31,819 nt of DNA from a virus. The notes below the pieces were generated by a model, which worked only from the letters and a program-made list of their open reading frames with translations, was not told where the DNA came from and did not search any database. The DNA lies in IMG/VR virus record IMGVR_UViG_3300020084_000059, positions 1 through 31,819 of that record; one strand, 5' to 3'. Within the stretch, counting starts at the first letter, position 1; each line of letters opens with the position of its first letter. A program made the translations under genes and the position numbers. Below are positions 18,601 through 27,989 of this stretch, one piece after another.

Positions 18601-21600
18601 AACTTGAAGTTATAGGTCCTACAGAAGTTGTTCCATATCCAACACTATTAATCTTCATAAACTCATTATCAACCTTTAATATATCTCTTGGTTGTAGTGT
18701 TGAAATACCTGTTAAAGAAATAAATGATGTTGCCATGCTGACAAGACCATTATTATTTTGTAAATAATGTCTAATCGGCGTGTATGTTATAGGTTGTTGA
18801 ATAATACCATCTAAAGAAATCACAGATCTCTCTAGTTTTTTAGTCATATCTAGTTTATGATTATTGCCGAATCCAGAATCAGTAAATGTAACATAAATTC
18901 CGGATTGTGCATACTCTTTTCTTGTTGAAAGTCTAAACTCATTTGGACCTATAACAATAGGATAGACATAAGTTGGAAGTTTATTAGTAACAACACCAAC
19001 ATTATTTGCAGTAGATCCAATACCAACACTGGATGGTATAACACCAATAAATGTTGATCCTGGAGTATAAATGAGTTCTTCACCAGTTCTAAAGAAATGA
19101 TTTGGAATATTGAATATTCCTGTCACGTTATTCAGTTGAGAACTATTTGCTGGATTGAAACTTTTTTGATAGATGGGTATTCCTTGATATTTTAGGTCAA
19201 AATCAACCTTATTTGCTCTATTTCCATTTATACCATCATATGTAGAAAGAAGCACCTCCTGACGTGAAGTTCCATAATTTAACGCAGGTGGTTGATTTTC
19301 AAAATCATTTTTAGTATAAAAAATTTCATTATAAGTTTGAACTGTTATATTTGTGGTATATTCCGGATCTGGATGAAAACTTATAGTTGATGTATTACCT
19401 ATAGAAACCATACTAAATGTTCCAATACCACTAGAAGTACTACCAATTGAAATAAAAGGATATTGGGTTATTTTTGTACTATTTGGATCTCTAACTGCAA
19501 GAATCTGATGTAATGCGATTGTAGATCCACATGAAACTCTGATAAGACTTTTTACTGAAGAATCTATATCATTGTTTAGTTTACAGACATTAATATTTGT
19601 AGATCCAACTTCATAAAGACTCTCTAATCTTATTGTTCGTTCAGATCCTGGAGATTGATCTGAAACATTAAATCTGTAAGTTCCTATACCACTTGGAGTT
19701 TGAAATCCAATTATATTTGCCCTAACTAAAATAGAAGATGATTGATTATTAATCATCTGTAAGGATATAGTATTATTTACACTATCAATTGATGCCGTAA
19801 CTATACCGATAGTGTTACTACTAAAAGAAACATTAGTATCATCAAAATAATATTCTGCTAGATGAGTATCTTGTCCATCATAATCTAATAAAACCTCCAA
19901 ATAGTTAAGTTTTTTAGTAAAATTATTTTGTACTTGAATATTTGCGAATAAAGATTTAAAAGTTGAAATCGGATAAGATATAATTGTTGAAGCTATACTT
20001 ACGGCACCCCCAGATGCTGGGACAACAATATTGGAACCAGAAAGTTTTACTGATCCAAAAGATATTGTTCCTATTCCTACTATATCATTATTAAAATAAG
20101 TACGTAAAACTTTTATATCATGATCACTATTAAATGGATCTATTGGAATAAATCTTAAACTTTTTTTATCAAATGAATCGATCTGTGCCTCTATATTTCC
20201 TATGGATCCAGTGCTAAGTGTATTAACTGAAGATTTTTCTAAAGCTATTACATTATCTTCAGTCGTCAAAACAATAACTTCTACTATTTCAGTTTTAAGA
20301 GAATCTGGATCTATAACTTGAACTAAAAGTCTCTCAAAATTATTATCTAGGTCAAAAATATCAATAAATCCATCTTGAAATCCTTTACTAGAAAATCTAG
20401 AACTAATATCATCTATTAAGAGAGCTCTGTTAGTTTTACATAATGTATAATCAGTTAGATTTCTGTTATAGAACTTCAAATATTTTGATTTGTCAAAACT
20501 ACTCTGCTGTCTACTAAATCGGCTGTCATAATCACTCACTAAATCATAGTTATTAATAGTATCAACTCTTTTTTGATCAAAAATGTCTAAAATAACAAGA
20601 TCATTAGGTGTAGCAGTATATGCTGCACCAACATTTAAAGAAGAAAAAATTGAAGTATCTGAAAAATTCTTTAGTCCTGCTGGGTGAAGTAACCTATTAA
20701 CAGGATCTACCATCTTATCATACGTAATAGAACTTTTCACTGTATATGATAGATTTTGATAATAGTCATTATCTGGTAAAACTTGGTGGTCTACACTTAG
20801 TTTTCCAGTACTACTATCCCACCCATATTCTTGACGATTCGAATAATTTATTTCAAAATAACCAGTACTAGTTTTAATAGACTTTACTGCACCTATTGCA
20901 GCAGATAGAGTTCCCTTTATTTTTTCATTTACAGAGAGTTCATATGTACCTTGAACTTTTATAAAATCTTCTCTAACTTCAGAAACATAAAGATCTCTCT
21001 CAAAAAATCCAGATCCAGTATTAGTATGAAGTTTTTCACCTAAAGAAAAAATGGATCTTTCTTGAATAACATTAAAAACAGGATAATCTTTTTTATTAAC
21101 AATGGAAGCATACCCAGATTGGAAAGTTTTTGCTATTCCTGGATTTGTAGTTAATCCAGCAATACTGAATTCTAATTTTGCAGGATTGGTATTTTCATAT
21201 AGTGAAACAGTAAAGAACTGATATTCATAATCAGAAGAGTTGAATCCTGTTCCGAAAACTACACTTTCAATACCTTCTACAAAAATCTGATCGCCATTAT
21301 TAAAAATATTAGTGCTAAAACCAACAAAAGGAGTTTGTAAGATACAAGTGACAACTCCAGAAGAACTAGAAAATATTGATCCGATCCCAACTCCATTTGA
21401 ATTATTGATTGCAAAAACCTGATGAGTGACGTTATCTAATCCATAAATTGGAGCAATAGTTTCTACCTTAGAAATAGATGCATTTTGAGATATTGCGTTT
21501 AAAGATGCAGTGTCAACAACTGTTTTAGATATAGGATTGTAAACAATCAAATCTGGTGCAGATATGTAATTTTTTCCTCCAGATATAACTTCAACATTTT

Positions 21601-24600
21601 TAATTGTATCTGATGATTCTAAAATTACTGTTGGAGAAATAAATGCCTCTGGTCTTAATGTTTTATCTGAAGAGTATTCGTATCCATAATCTAAAACTCT
21701 AATTTTTTCAATTCTTCCTATAGTTTTGGATGATGGTAAAATATTTGCATTTTGTCCATTTTTACTATTTACAGTTACAAACTTGGGAACTTTTTTATAT
21801 CCAATACCTGGGAACAATATTTTTACTTTCTCTATTGGACCACTTACACTTTCTGAAGATGTTGAATATTTCAGTACTTTACAGTCTTTTTGTACATAAA
21901 CTAATTTTTCTGGAAGTTTTCCAATAGAGATATTAAATGCGTTTGTTGCAATACCCGTTAATCCAAAAACTTTGTAGGAACCTGTGTATGCACTATTTTT
22001 AAAAGTTATTTGTGAATCGCCAATTACATCTCTATCAGATGTACTAATATGTCCTCCTTTTTCTAAAGCATAATATAAGATTGGTGGTAGAGAACTAGAA
22101 TATCTTAATTTTAAATAAGAAGTTGTTCCAATACCAACAACTCCAGGAGTTCCAACTCCAGAAACATTAAAATTAAAACTATCAGATGTGCTTAGAAACT
22201 CATTACGATAATCAAAATCTGTAAAGAGTTTTAGTTTAAAACCTTCAAGTGATTGATCACTAAGATTAAATACTAAATCATTTCCCTTTGTAACAGAAAT
22301 AGGAGGATTAACTTTAGATAATTCTTGAATAGAACCACCTATTCCAGTTATTTTAACTATATTAGGTATTTCTAGTTGGGTATCATAGTAGGTTTCAGAC
22401 AGAGAAATGATATTAGAACTAATTTTGGATACAAAATAATATCCTGTAGATAAACCAGAGGCAACTAGATCTTTACTATTATAATAAACTTTTTGTCCAT
22501 GATCAAATCCATGATCTGTGATAGTTATTCTTCCAGTGATTGTATTAATACCAGTTGATGAAAATCCAACAGGATTTACTAAAAGTTTTGCATTTTTAGA
22601 ATCATATTTCAATAAGACTGGAGTTGTGTTTCCGATACCAACATCAAGATTTGGAATAATATTTAAATCTATACTATCTGCATTTTTCAATAAATGTGGG
22701 GTAGTAGTGATTATTTTAGTGGAAACATGATTTACTACTCCGGTAAGTTGATTAAAATCAGACTCTATAGAATATTCAAAGTTATTTGAACCATTACTAT
22801 AAAAATATAAACCAGAAGTTGTTGTAAGACCTACTTGTGTGGTCAATCCAATATAATCTTTAGATTTCTTTATAACATAAACAGTAGACTGTTGTGTTAA
22901 TACATTTGGAATATTGAATGTTATTCCTGCAGGATTTGCTATTGTTGGTGGATCATTTCCAACGATAAATGGTGTTGCTGCTGGATGTTTTGATAAGATA
23001 ACTTTTTGTCCAGTTTTAAATGGATGATTTGGTATATAAATTGATTGAGTTGGAATAGAAATAAGATTTGTTGCCTCACCAACTGTATATGAAGTTTGGA
23101 TTTGTATTCCTGAAGTTGTTCCAATACCCACTGATTGAATGCCATTAAAATAAACCATATCATCAACAGATGACTCAAAATAAGGAACTTCTACTCGAAT
23201 ATCAAATCTATTATTTAAGATAGATATTGGAGATGACAAGGTGTGAGCTGCACCAACAGTATGCCTTTTTACTCTTAAAATAGACCCTTCTGGGTAAATA
23301 TTTAAAATAGTTAAAATTTCATTATCTATTTTGATAGAGCTACCCACTGAAATGTTATTTGGTATCGTAGAAACATAAATATCTTCAATATTTTCTCCTG
23401 GAGTGGAGGTCATTGCCTTAAATAAAGATATATTTGCAGTAGGAATACCAACTCTAAAAACACCATCAAGTCCTGTAATAGAACTACTTAATCCAGATAC
23501 AATAACAGTATCACCTTCATTAAGTAAATTAAATGGTTTTTGATGAACAGTTACAGAATTATTATTGTTCCAAACAAAAACAGAGTTTTCATATGTTACA
23601 ACTGAACTTTCAACCTTATTGATATTTTTACCTCTAATATGAGAAACAATCGCACTCAATCCACTACCATTTACTCCACTATCATCAAAGATTAAATTTT
23701 CTTTAACTTTATAAAAATCACCCCCATCAATAACTTCTAAAGAATCAACCTCTCCTTTTCTAACAGATTCAATAGTAGAATATTGCGTTAAAGACTCATT
23801 AGACTCTAAAATAAAATCATTATTAGCAAACTTATCTTGAGTCTTATATGGGAAAGTATTTCTAGCAAGTCCTGATTTATTAAGATCAAAGTTTTTTTGA
23901 TTTAATGTTTTATTTTCTGATATAACCTTTGATTTAAAAGTATTTCCAATAAAATATGGATATGATGGAATTAGTTGATTTGTTATAGAACTAGTTTGAA
24001 CTCCAACAAAATAAGCATAAGTTCCATTTATAAAATCTGGAGTTTTACAATACCTTCCATTCGAATAATCTAAATCACCAGAATCATTATACTTATAATC
24101 TTCTATGAAAAATCCATCAGGTAATAATGGTGGTCTATCTTCTACATTTGAAGTTACTAAATTATATCCTGGTTTTAGTAGTTTTACAGGCGAAGAAGGA
24201 TTATTTGGATCAGAATAACCATAAGGACCATATATTGGATTTCCATCATATGCCCATCCAATAATTGGAGAGTGTGAAGATCCATTATCTGAAAAATAAT
24301 TTGTTGCTAGATTTTGATTATATCCAATAATATTATATGTTAATCCATCTTCTTGATCAAAAAAATATTCACTTTCAAATCTAAACTGCTCATTTATAGT
24401 TAAACTACGAACTCTGACATCAAATTTTGCACCAGTTCCTCTTGGATTAACGTATATTGAAGTATTTGAAGCACTATATCCTATTCCTGGATTGATAACA
24501 ATAATATTAGTCAACCTTTCATTGACAATAACTGGGCGTAAAATAGCACCAGATCCACTTCCAACGATTTGTAAGTCTGGAGTTGAAGTATATTCCGTTC

Positions 24601-27600
24601 CACCACTTAAAACTTGGGTGGCAATAATTCCACCATTAACTATAATGGGTTTTACTTGAGCATTTTTTCCATTTTTTAATGATATTACTGGTTTTTTCTC
24701 TAGATTTACTAGACTTGATCCATATCCAGTTCCAGGTTCATATAGATATGCACTTATAATTTTTCCAGATACAACTGGAGTGATATTAAATACTCCAGTA
24801 ACTGTGCTTCCATAAGAAACATTTATAGAAACTTTAATATCTGGATATTTAAAGATTTGATATCCAGATCCAGTTGAGTTTAAACTGACATTTTTTGATC
24901 TAATATAATCTTGTTGATTTGGAAAGTCTGTATTTACACCTGCATTTACTAGTTTAAAAGAATTATCATTTATTTTTAAAATATAATATTGATTTGTTGT
25001 TGACAATCCAGAGATAACAGATCCTGTTGTATTATATTCTATAAGATCTCCATTTTTAAATCCATGATTTTCAAAGTTAATCGTATTATAATAAGTTGAA
25101 ATACCAGATGGTTTTACCATCAGTTTTCTGTTTTCATATCCTTGTCCAGGATTTAAAACTTTGATTGATTTTATAGTATTTTTAGATAATGTTCTAAATT
25201 TATGAATGCCTCCAGAAACTCCACTAGCAGTAGCAATACCAATAGTGTTAATACCAGCATTAAAATTAGATTCGTTTTTATAAACTTGGATAGTTCTTGG
25301 ATTTATAACTTTTACATAATATACTGCTCCACTTACAAAAGTGTCGATTTGAACATTAGACTGTTTAAAAGTTGAAATACCAATCGGAGTATTTCCATTT
25401 TGATTATAAATTATAGGTTCACCATTTTTTAAATTGTGCTCAGAAATAAAAGTTATCGTTTCGTCTGTTGAATCTAATCCTCCACCAAAGAATAAATCTC
25501 TACTATCAAACTCTAGTTCTCTAAACCTATCACCCATTACTGGTTTTAAAATACATCCAGACCCATTTCCACCAGATATTGAAAGTGATATAACTTTCTC
25601 AATATCAAAATCTTGGGGATCAATATAAACTGCAGTAACTATGCCACTAATAACTGGTTGAACCAGGGCAGTTGTTGCTGCTCCTATTGGGGATGATATT
25701 TCAATTTTTGGTGGATTAATAACATCATAATTTTTTCCAGAATTTATAACTTCAAACTTTTTTAATGGCCCATAAAGAATCATATCCCTTGAGTCTGGGC
25801 TAACGATTTCAACACCATTAATAAGTAAACCTATTGAACCTGTTTCTCTTTTATCTTCATTCTTTTTTTGTGGATTTTCAATCAATTTTTTATTGATCGG
25901 AAACTTTCTTAATATGTTTTTTGGTGAAATCTGCTTTTCTCTATGAGATTCTAATGTAAAATTATGAGGACCAGATAATGGTGCACGATTAAACTCAATA
26001 TATGATACATTAAGTAACTGAAGTTCACCTTTCGATTCATACAATCTTATTCTATTTGGTCCAACAAAAGATATATAATATTTTGCACCAGCAATTAAAC
26101 CTGGTATTGGCGTAGAACTTGGTTCATAAATTACTTGATCTCCATCAATAAAGGGAACAGTTGATGGAAAGGCAATAATTGAATATCTACCAGTTTGATT
26201 ATTAAATCCATCATCAGGCAAATATAAATCAGATCCATTTGGAATAGATGCTTGATTGATTGATAATCTGATTTGATAATTTGGTATAGAGTTAGATGCT
26301 ACATATCCAAATCTATCTGATTCGGAATATACATTCAGAACGTTAGATAAAATCTTACCATTACCATATTTTAGTGGAGTATTTAATGAACTTCCTTTCA
26401 AAAGTTTTCTTCTAATATCATATTCTAAACTAGGATTGGGTATAAAAGATCCAGAAATATTTAAAATAACTTCATTAGTTATTTTATTAATATTAGAAAC
26501 AATGGCTTCATTTAAAATAGTGTTTACACTACCTCTTACTAATATCTCAACAGTATCACCTATAGCAAGACTTGACTTATCAATCTGACTAGAAAGTTTA
26601 AAAGTGGATCCAAATATTCTAGATACAAAGTATCTAGAACTTGTATTATAAATCCATGAGTTGCCGAATATTTGTTTATGCGTTTTATTTGTACTTGGAT
26701 TTTTAATTGGATCTCCAATATTTTTTACGGAAATCTTTTCACCTTCATTTATTAGATAGATATCAGAAGTTGGTTTAAAATCAGAAACAACACCAGTTAT
26801 TCTAAACTCGATTTTTGTAGAGTTATTTTTACCAACATATCCGTAAATAAAATCATCCGATCTTATAGAATCGGTTTGATTAATCTGATGAAGAACATTA
26901 GAACAGTCTAAAAATTGATTTACAGTTTTTGATCTATAAACTATTCTTTGATTATTTCCAGAAATGAGTGTTCCAGTTTGACCGAATCCTACAGTGGAAT
27001 CTACTGAAATAATAGAGGATCCTACAGGAATAGACTCTAAAACTTTGGTTTTTCCTGGAACAGTAAAAATACCACTTATTAAATCACGATCATCAAAACC
27101 AACAAATAAAGAAATTTTATAGTATATTTTTCCATCCCTATATATTGTTTCAACTTCAGATACTGAGGCATTGGTGTTTATGTCAGTTGATTTATAAATT
27201 GTTTTACCAACTAATAAACTTGGATCTCCACCAGATATTTTTTCTGCAACTATAACTTCTCTTCTAATAAATTCTGATGCAGATGATTTTAGCAGTTTTT
27301 GCTCAAGATCAAAAACTTGTACATTTTCGCCATATAAAACATTGAATAAGATTCTAAAAGACTCTGCGACTCCTTTTGATTGATAAAAACTTCTTGCACT
27401 TTTAATAAAGTTATTTACATTTAATCCAGAGTAAAAATCAGTATTTTCTAGTCCAGGTGTTAGATAAAACTTTAACTTTTTGTAAAATTCCTTTAAAAAT
27501 AGTGAACTTAAATTTTGAACTACGCTTCCTGAAGTATGCTCCGCACTTTTTGAAGTTGAAAAAATCAAAGATTTTTGATTTGTTATAGTTGCAACTCCAC

Positions 27601-27988
27601 TATACCCAGTAATTCCACTAAATCCTCTAATACATCCAGTAAAAGTATTTCCTAAAATTCCCGTATATGTAATAATCTCATCATCAATTTTTATAAGTCC
27701 ATACTCTTGAGGAAATCCTTTTGTTGAAGCAACTGTAATAGATGTGTTGGTTGAAGAAATAGAACTCGTAAGAGTTGTACTTCCAATCATTACTTCAGAA
27801 GTTAGATTATCTAACTTCAAATATTGATCTAAATTTTCAGCAATATCTATTGATCCGCCTTGATATTCTTGAGATATGTAATATTGTTTTAAAAACTCAA
27901 CCGCGTTTGGAAATTCAGATCTTATAAACTCTGGGAGATTATTTTCAATAATCTGATTAATCTGAACTCTTTTTTCAAAAACTGCCAT
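15644..27988 (-). CDS. 7: Giant baseplate wedge protein, gp7-like core with large insertions
   Basis: This is a single uninterrupted frame of 4114 codons between gp6 and gp8, the T4 gene 7 position (T4 gp7 is 1032 aa). Two parts recall T4 gp7. Residues 197-222 (SARSFYQSKGVAESFRILFN) compare with T4 FYSTKGIEASYKFLFKVLY, and LVGKTIYKSTDINTNASVSE...YRDGKIYY (259-290) compares with T4 LVGQTIYTATGRCN...YSNGKLQW. Near residue 2435, VNRLLHPAGL recalls T4 VIRFVHPVGF, preceded by a QNLSYTVKSSI strand like T4 NRSRSYYVMKI. In T4 these blocks lie close together; here some 2100 residues separate them. Inserted and C-terminal regions carry G-x-G-Y repeats, IDDEIITYTG-type modules, a YHYH-like domain near 1230-1330, and three INGVIQTP-type modules near 3065, 3255 and 3660. 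Likely the central wedge protein with surface decoration; no enzyme motif is evident. Confidence 0.82.
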   Translation of the reverse strand: MAVFEKRVQINQIIENNLPEFIRSEFPNAVEFLKQYYISQEYQGGSIDIAENLDQYLKLDNLTSEVMIGSTTLTSSISSTNTSITVASTKGFPQEYGLIKIDDEIITYTGILGNTFTGCIRGFSGITGYSGVATITNQKSLIFSTSKSAEHTSGSVVQNLSSLFLKEFYKKLKFYLTPGLENTDFYSGLNVNNFIKSARSFYQSKGVAESFRILFNVLYGENVQVFDLEQKLLKSSASEFIRREVIVAEKISGGDPSLLVGKTIYKSTDINTNASVSEVETIYRDGKIYYKISLFVGFDDRDLISGIFTVPGKTKVLESIPVGSSIISVDSTVGFGQTGTLISGNNQRIVYRSKTVNQFLDCSNVLHQINQTDSIRSDDFIYGYVGKNNSTKIEFRITGVVSDFKPTSDIYLINEGEKISVKNIGDPIKNPSTNKTHKQIFGNSWIYNTSSRYFVSRIFGSTFKLSSQIDKSSLAIGDTVEILVRGSVNTILNEAIVSNINKITNEVILNISGSFIPNPSLEYDIRRKLLKGSSLNTPLKYGNGKILSNVLNVYSESDRFGYVASNSIPNYQIRLSINQASIPNGSDLYLPDDGFNNQTGRYSIIAFPSTVPFIDGDQVIYEPSSTPIPGLIAGAKYYISFVGPNRIRLYESKGELQLLNVSYIEFNRAPLSGPHNFTLESHREKQISPKNILRKFPINKKLIENPQKKNEDKRETGSIGLLINGVEIVSPDSRDMILYGPLKKFEVINSGKNYDVINPPKIEISSPIGAATTALVQPVISGIVTAVYIDPQDFDIEKVISLSISGGNGSGCILKPVMGDRFRELEFDSRDLFFGGGLDSTDETITFISEHNLKNGEPIIYNQNGNTPIGISTFKQSNVQIDTFVSGAVYYVKVINPRTIQVYKNESNFNAGINTIGIATASGVSGGIHKFRTLSKNTIKSIKVLNPGQGYENRKLMVKPSGISTYYNTINFENHGFKNGDLIEYNTTGSVISGLSTTNQYYILKINDNSFKLVNAGVNTDFPNQQDYIRSKNVSLNSTGSGYQIFKYPDIKVSINVSYGSTVTGVFNITPVVSGKIISAYLYEPGTGYGSSLVNLEKKPVISLKNGKNAQVKPIIVNGGIIATQVLSGGTEYTSTPDLQIVGSGSGAILRPVIVNERLTNIIVINPGIGYSASNTSIYVNPRGTGAKFDVRVRSLTINEQFRFESEYFFDQEDGLTYNIIGYNQNLATNYFSDNGSSHSPIIGWAYDGNPIYGPYGYSDPNNPSSPVKLLKPGYNLVTSNVEDRPPLLPDGFFIEDYKYNDSGDLDYSNGRYCKTPDFINGTYAYFVGVQTSSITNQLIPSYPYFIGNTFKSKVISENKTLNQKNFDLNKSGLARNTFPYKTQDKFANNDFILESNESLTQYSTIESVRKGEVDSLEVIDGGDFYKVKENLIFDDSGVNGSGLSAIVSHIRGKNINKVESSVVTYENSVFVWNNNNSVTVHQKPFNLLNEGDTVIVSGLSSSITGLDGVFRVGIPTANISLFKAMTSTPGENIEDIYVSTIPNNISVGSSIKIDNEILTILNIYPEGSILRVKRHTVGAAHTLSSPISILNNRFDIRVEVPYFESSVDDMVYFNGIQSVGIGTTSGIQIQTSYTVGEATNLISIPTQSIYIPNHPFKTGQKVILSKHPAATPFIVGNDPPTIANPAGITFNIPNVLTQQSTVYVIKKSKDYIGLTTQVGLTTTSGLYFYSNGSNNFEYSIESDFNQLTGVVNHVSTKIITTTPHLLKNADSIDLNIIPNLDVGIGNTTPVLLKYDSKNAKLLVNPVGFSSTGINTITGRITITDHGFDHGQKVYYNSKDLVASGLSTGYYFVSKISSNIISLSETYYDTQLEIPNIVKITGIGGSIQELSKVNPPISVTKGNDLVFNLSDQSLEGFKLKLFTDFDYRNEFLSTSDSFNFNVSGVGTPGVVGIGTTSYLKLRYSSSLPPILYYALEKGGHISTSDRDVIGDSQITFKNSAYTGSYKVFGLTGIATNAFNISIGKLPEKLVYVQKDCKVLKYSTSSESVSGPIEKVKILFPGIGYKKVPKFVTVNSKNGQNANILPSSKTIGRIEKIRVLDYGYEYSSDKTLRPEAFISPTVILESSDTIKNVEVISGGKNYISAPDLIVYNPISKTVVDTASLNAISQNASISKVETIAPIYGLDNVTHQVFAINNSNGVGIGSIFSSSSGVVTCILQTPFVGFSTNIFNNGDQIFVEGIESVVFGTGFNSSDYEYQFFTVSLYENTNPAKLEFSIAGLTTNPGIAKTFQSGYASIVNKKDYPVFNVIQERSIFSLGEKLHTNTGSGFFERDLYVSEVREDFIKVQGTYELSVNEKIKGTLSAAIGAVKSIKTSTGYFEINYSNRQEYGWDSSTGKLSVDHQVLPDNDYYQNLSYTVKSSITYDKMVDPVNRLLHPAGLKNFSDTSIFSSLNVGAAYTATPNDLVILDIFDQKRVDTINNYDLVSDYDSRFSRQQSSFDKSKYLKFYNRNLTDYTLCKTNRALLIDDISSRFSSKGFQDGFIDIFDLDNNFERLLVQVIDPDSLKTEIVEVIVLTTEDNVIALEKSSVNTLSTGSIGNIEAQIDSFDKKSLRFIPIDPFNSDHDIKVLRTYFNNDIVGIGTISFGSVKLSGSNIVVPASGGAVSIASTIISYPISTFKSLFANIQVQNNFTKKLNYLEVLLDYDGQDTHLAEYYFDDTNVSFSSNTIGIVTASIDSVNNTISLQMINNQSSSILVRANIIGFQTPSGIGTYRFNVSDQSPGSERTIRLESLYEVGSTNINVCKLNNDIDSSVKSLIRVSCGSTIALHQILAVRDPNSTKITQYPFISIGSTSSGIGTFSMVSIGNTSTISFHPDPEYTTNITVQTYNEIFYTKNDFENQPPALNYGTSRQEVLLSTYDGINGNRANKVDFDLKYQGIPIYQKSFNPANSSQLNNVTGIFNIPNHFFRTGEELIYTPGSTFIGVIPSSVGIGSTANNVGVVTNKLPTYVYPIVIGPNEFRLSTRKEYAQSGIYVTFTDSGFGNNHKLDMTKKLERSVISLDGIIQQPITYTPIRHYLQNNNGLVSMATSFISLTGISTLQPRDILKVDNEFMKINSVGYGTTSVGPITSSSLSDIDTYPLVKVSRGSVGTAVSTHIDGSTAQVYRGSFNIADSKIYFLDPPKGNTRSSRDRSNLPYVRANFSGRTFLRNNYSNNLLFDDISDQFTGIGKTYSLTVQGANTTGMTIGNGILFINGIFQTPTTFNNLGNNYSFIENTNIGISSVVFTGISSENGSPVVSEFDINQNQVPRGGIIVSLGSTPGLGYAPLVGAKVRADLNSSGTITNITGISHTGPGQSISTALYNNITGIIEITTNSNHNFGGGDKVKLVGLAFTCPSSAGIISYFPSTELTYSYDIVGIISARSFTANVGTSTLPHTYIGFGTVFPWYNLNDGSGYRGIVSVGVTQYSGHTGAPASVTATVGAGGTLSFNVISGGSGYTNPTILVSEPSYENLSVIGVSRRDVGLTSETGRNMLLNINVGPASTVGVGSTLHEVKSFEISRPGYAFRPGDVIRAVGLVTAKGLNQPLNHFELTVESIFNDYFSAWQFGELDYIDSVKNFQDGSRVRFPLFYNGQLLSFQTDPLDPSSLEIDLSAILVIFINGVIQTPNISYQFRGGTSFVFAEAPQFHDKIDIFFYLGDRNVDVNLVDINETIKIGDRVLVSKNPNVESTISQTDHRTVFDISGSDVVETDTYVGLGVDEINRKPVEWEKQKRDLVIKGDYIYKSRESIEPQIYPTAKVIKDIKSLDTEIFVDDAQFFNYEENYYGITISSVDALIISGEKNIGADFTATVGTGGTISQISIVNPGFGYSSGSTLNLKISNPRNISIGIGSTATATALVVNKSISSVSITNPGFGYTNPPLVIAETPKFKYETVRKISNVQGFSGIITGIGTTSGTSGHPLALKFFYRADTLTTDDLFVGYPVCIVDTKVGNGVTSVDTSNSNTVGIGTTFLDNIYYVHDKGNFASDGFIICNVHSNSNIIGINTQSYSPSSPGIGTIPLGRISWGRLYNLSRSSDPVSIGVTGLEVDRELTNFPTIQRRTFGLRNNGSIRNRSSLN
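24005..24300 (-). other. YHYH-like domain inside the gp7-like protein
   Basis: Residues about 1230-1330 read SPIIGWAYDGNPIYGPYGYS, then after a loop RPPLLPDGFFIEDYKY, SGDLDYSNGRYC and KTPDFINGTYAYFVGV. The order DG-x-PIYGPYGY, LD-x-x-NGR and a final Y-x-Y pair is that of YHYH-domain proteins. The final YHYH is replaced by YAYF, so both name-giving histidines are absent. The function of YHYH domains is not established. Confidence 0.65.
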
Positions 27989-27989
27989 T

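Noticed and set aside
22939-23178. Minus-strand 79-codon frame inside the gp7-like gene
   Set aside because: It is an alternate reading frame of the large gene with Gln/Leu/Ile-rich low-complexity translation.
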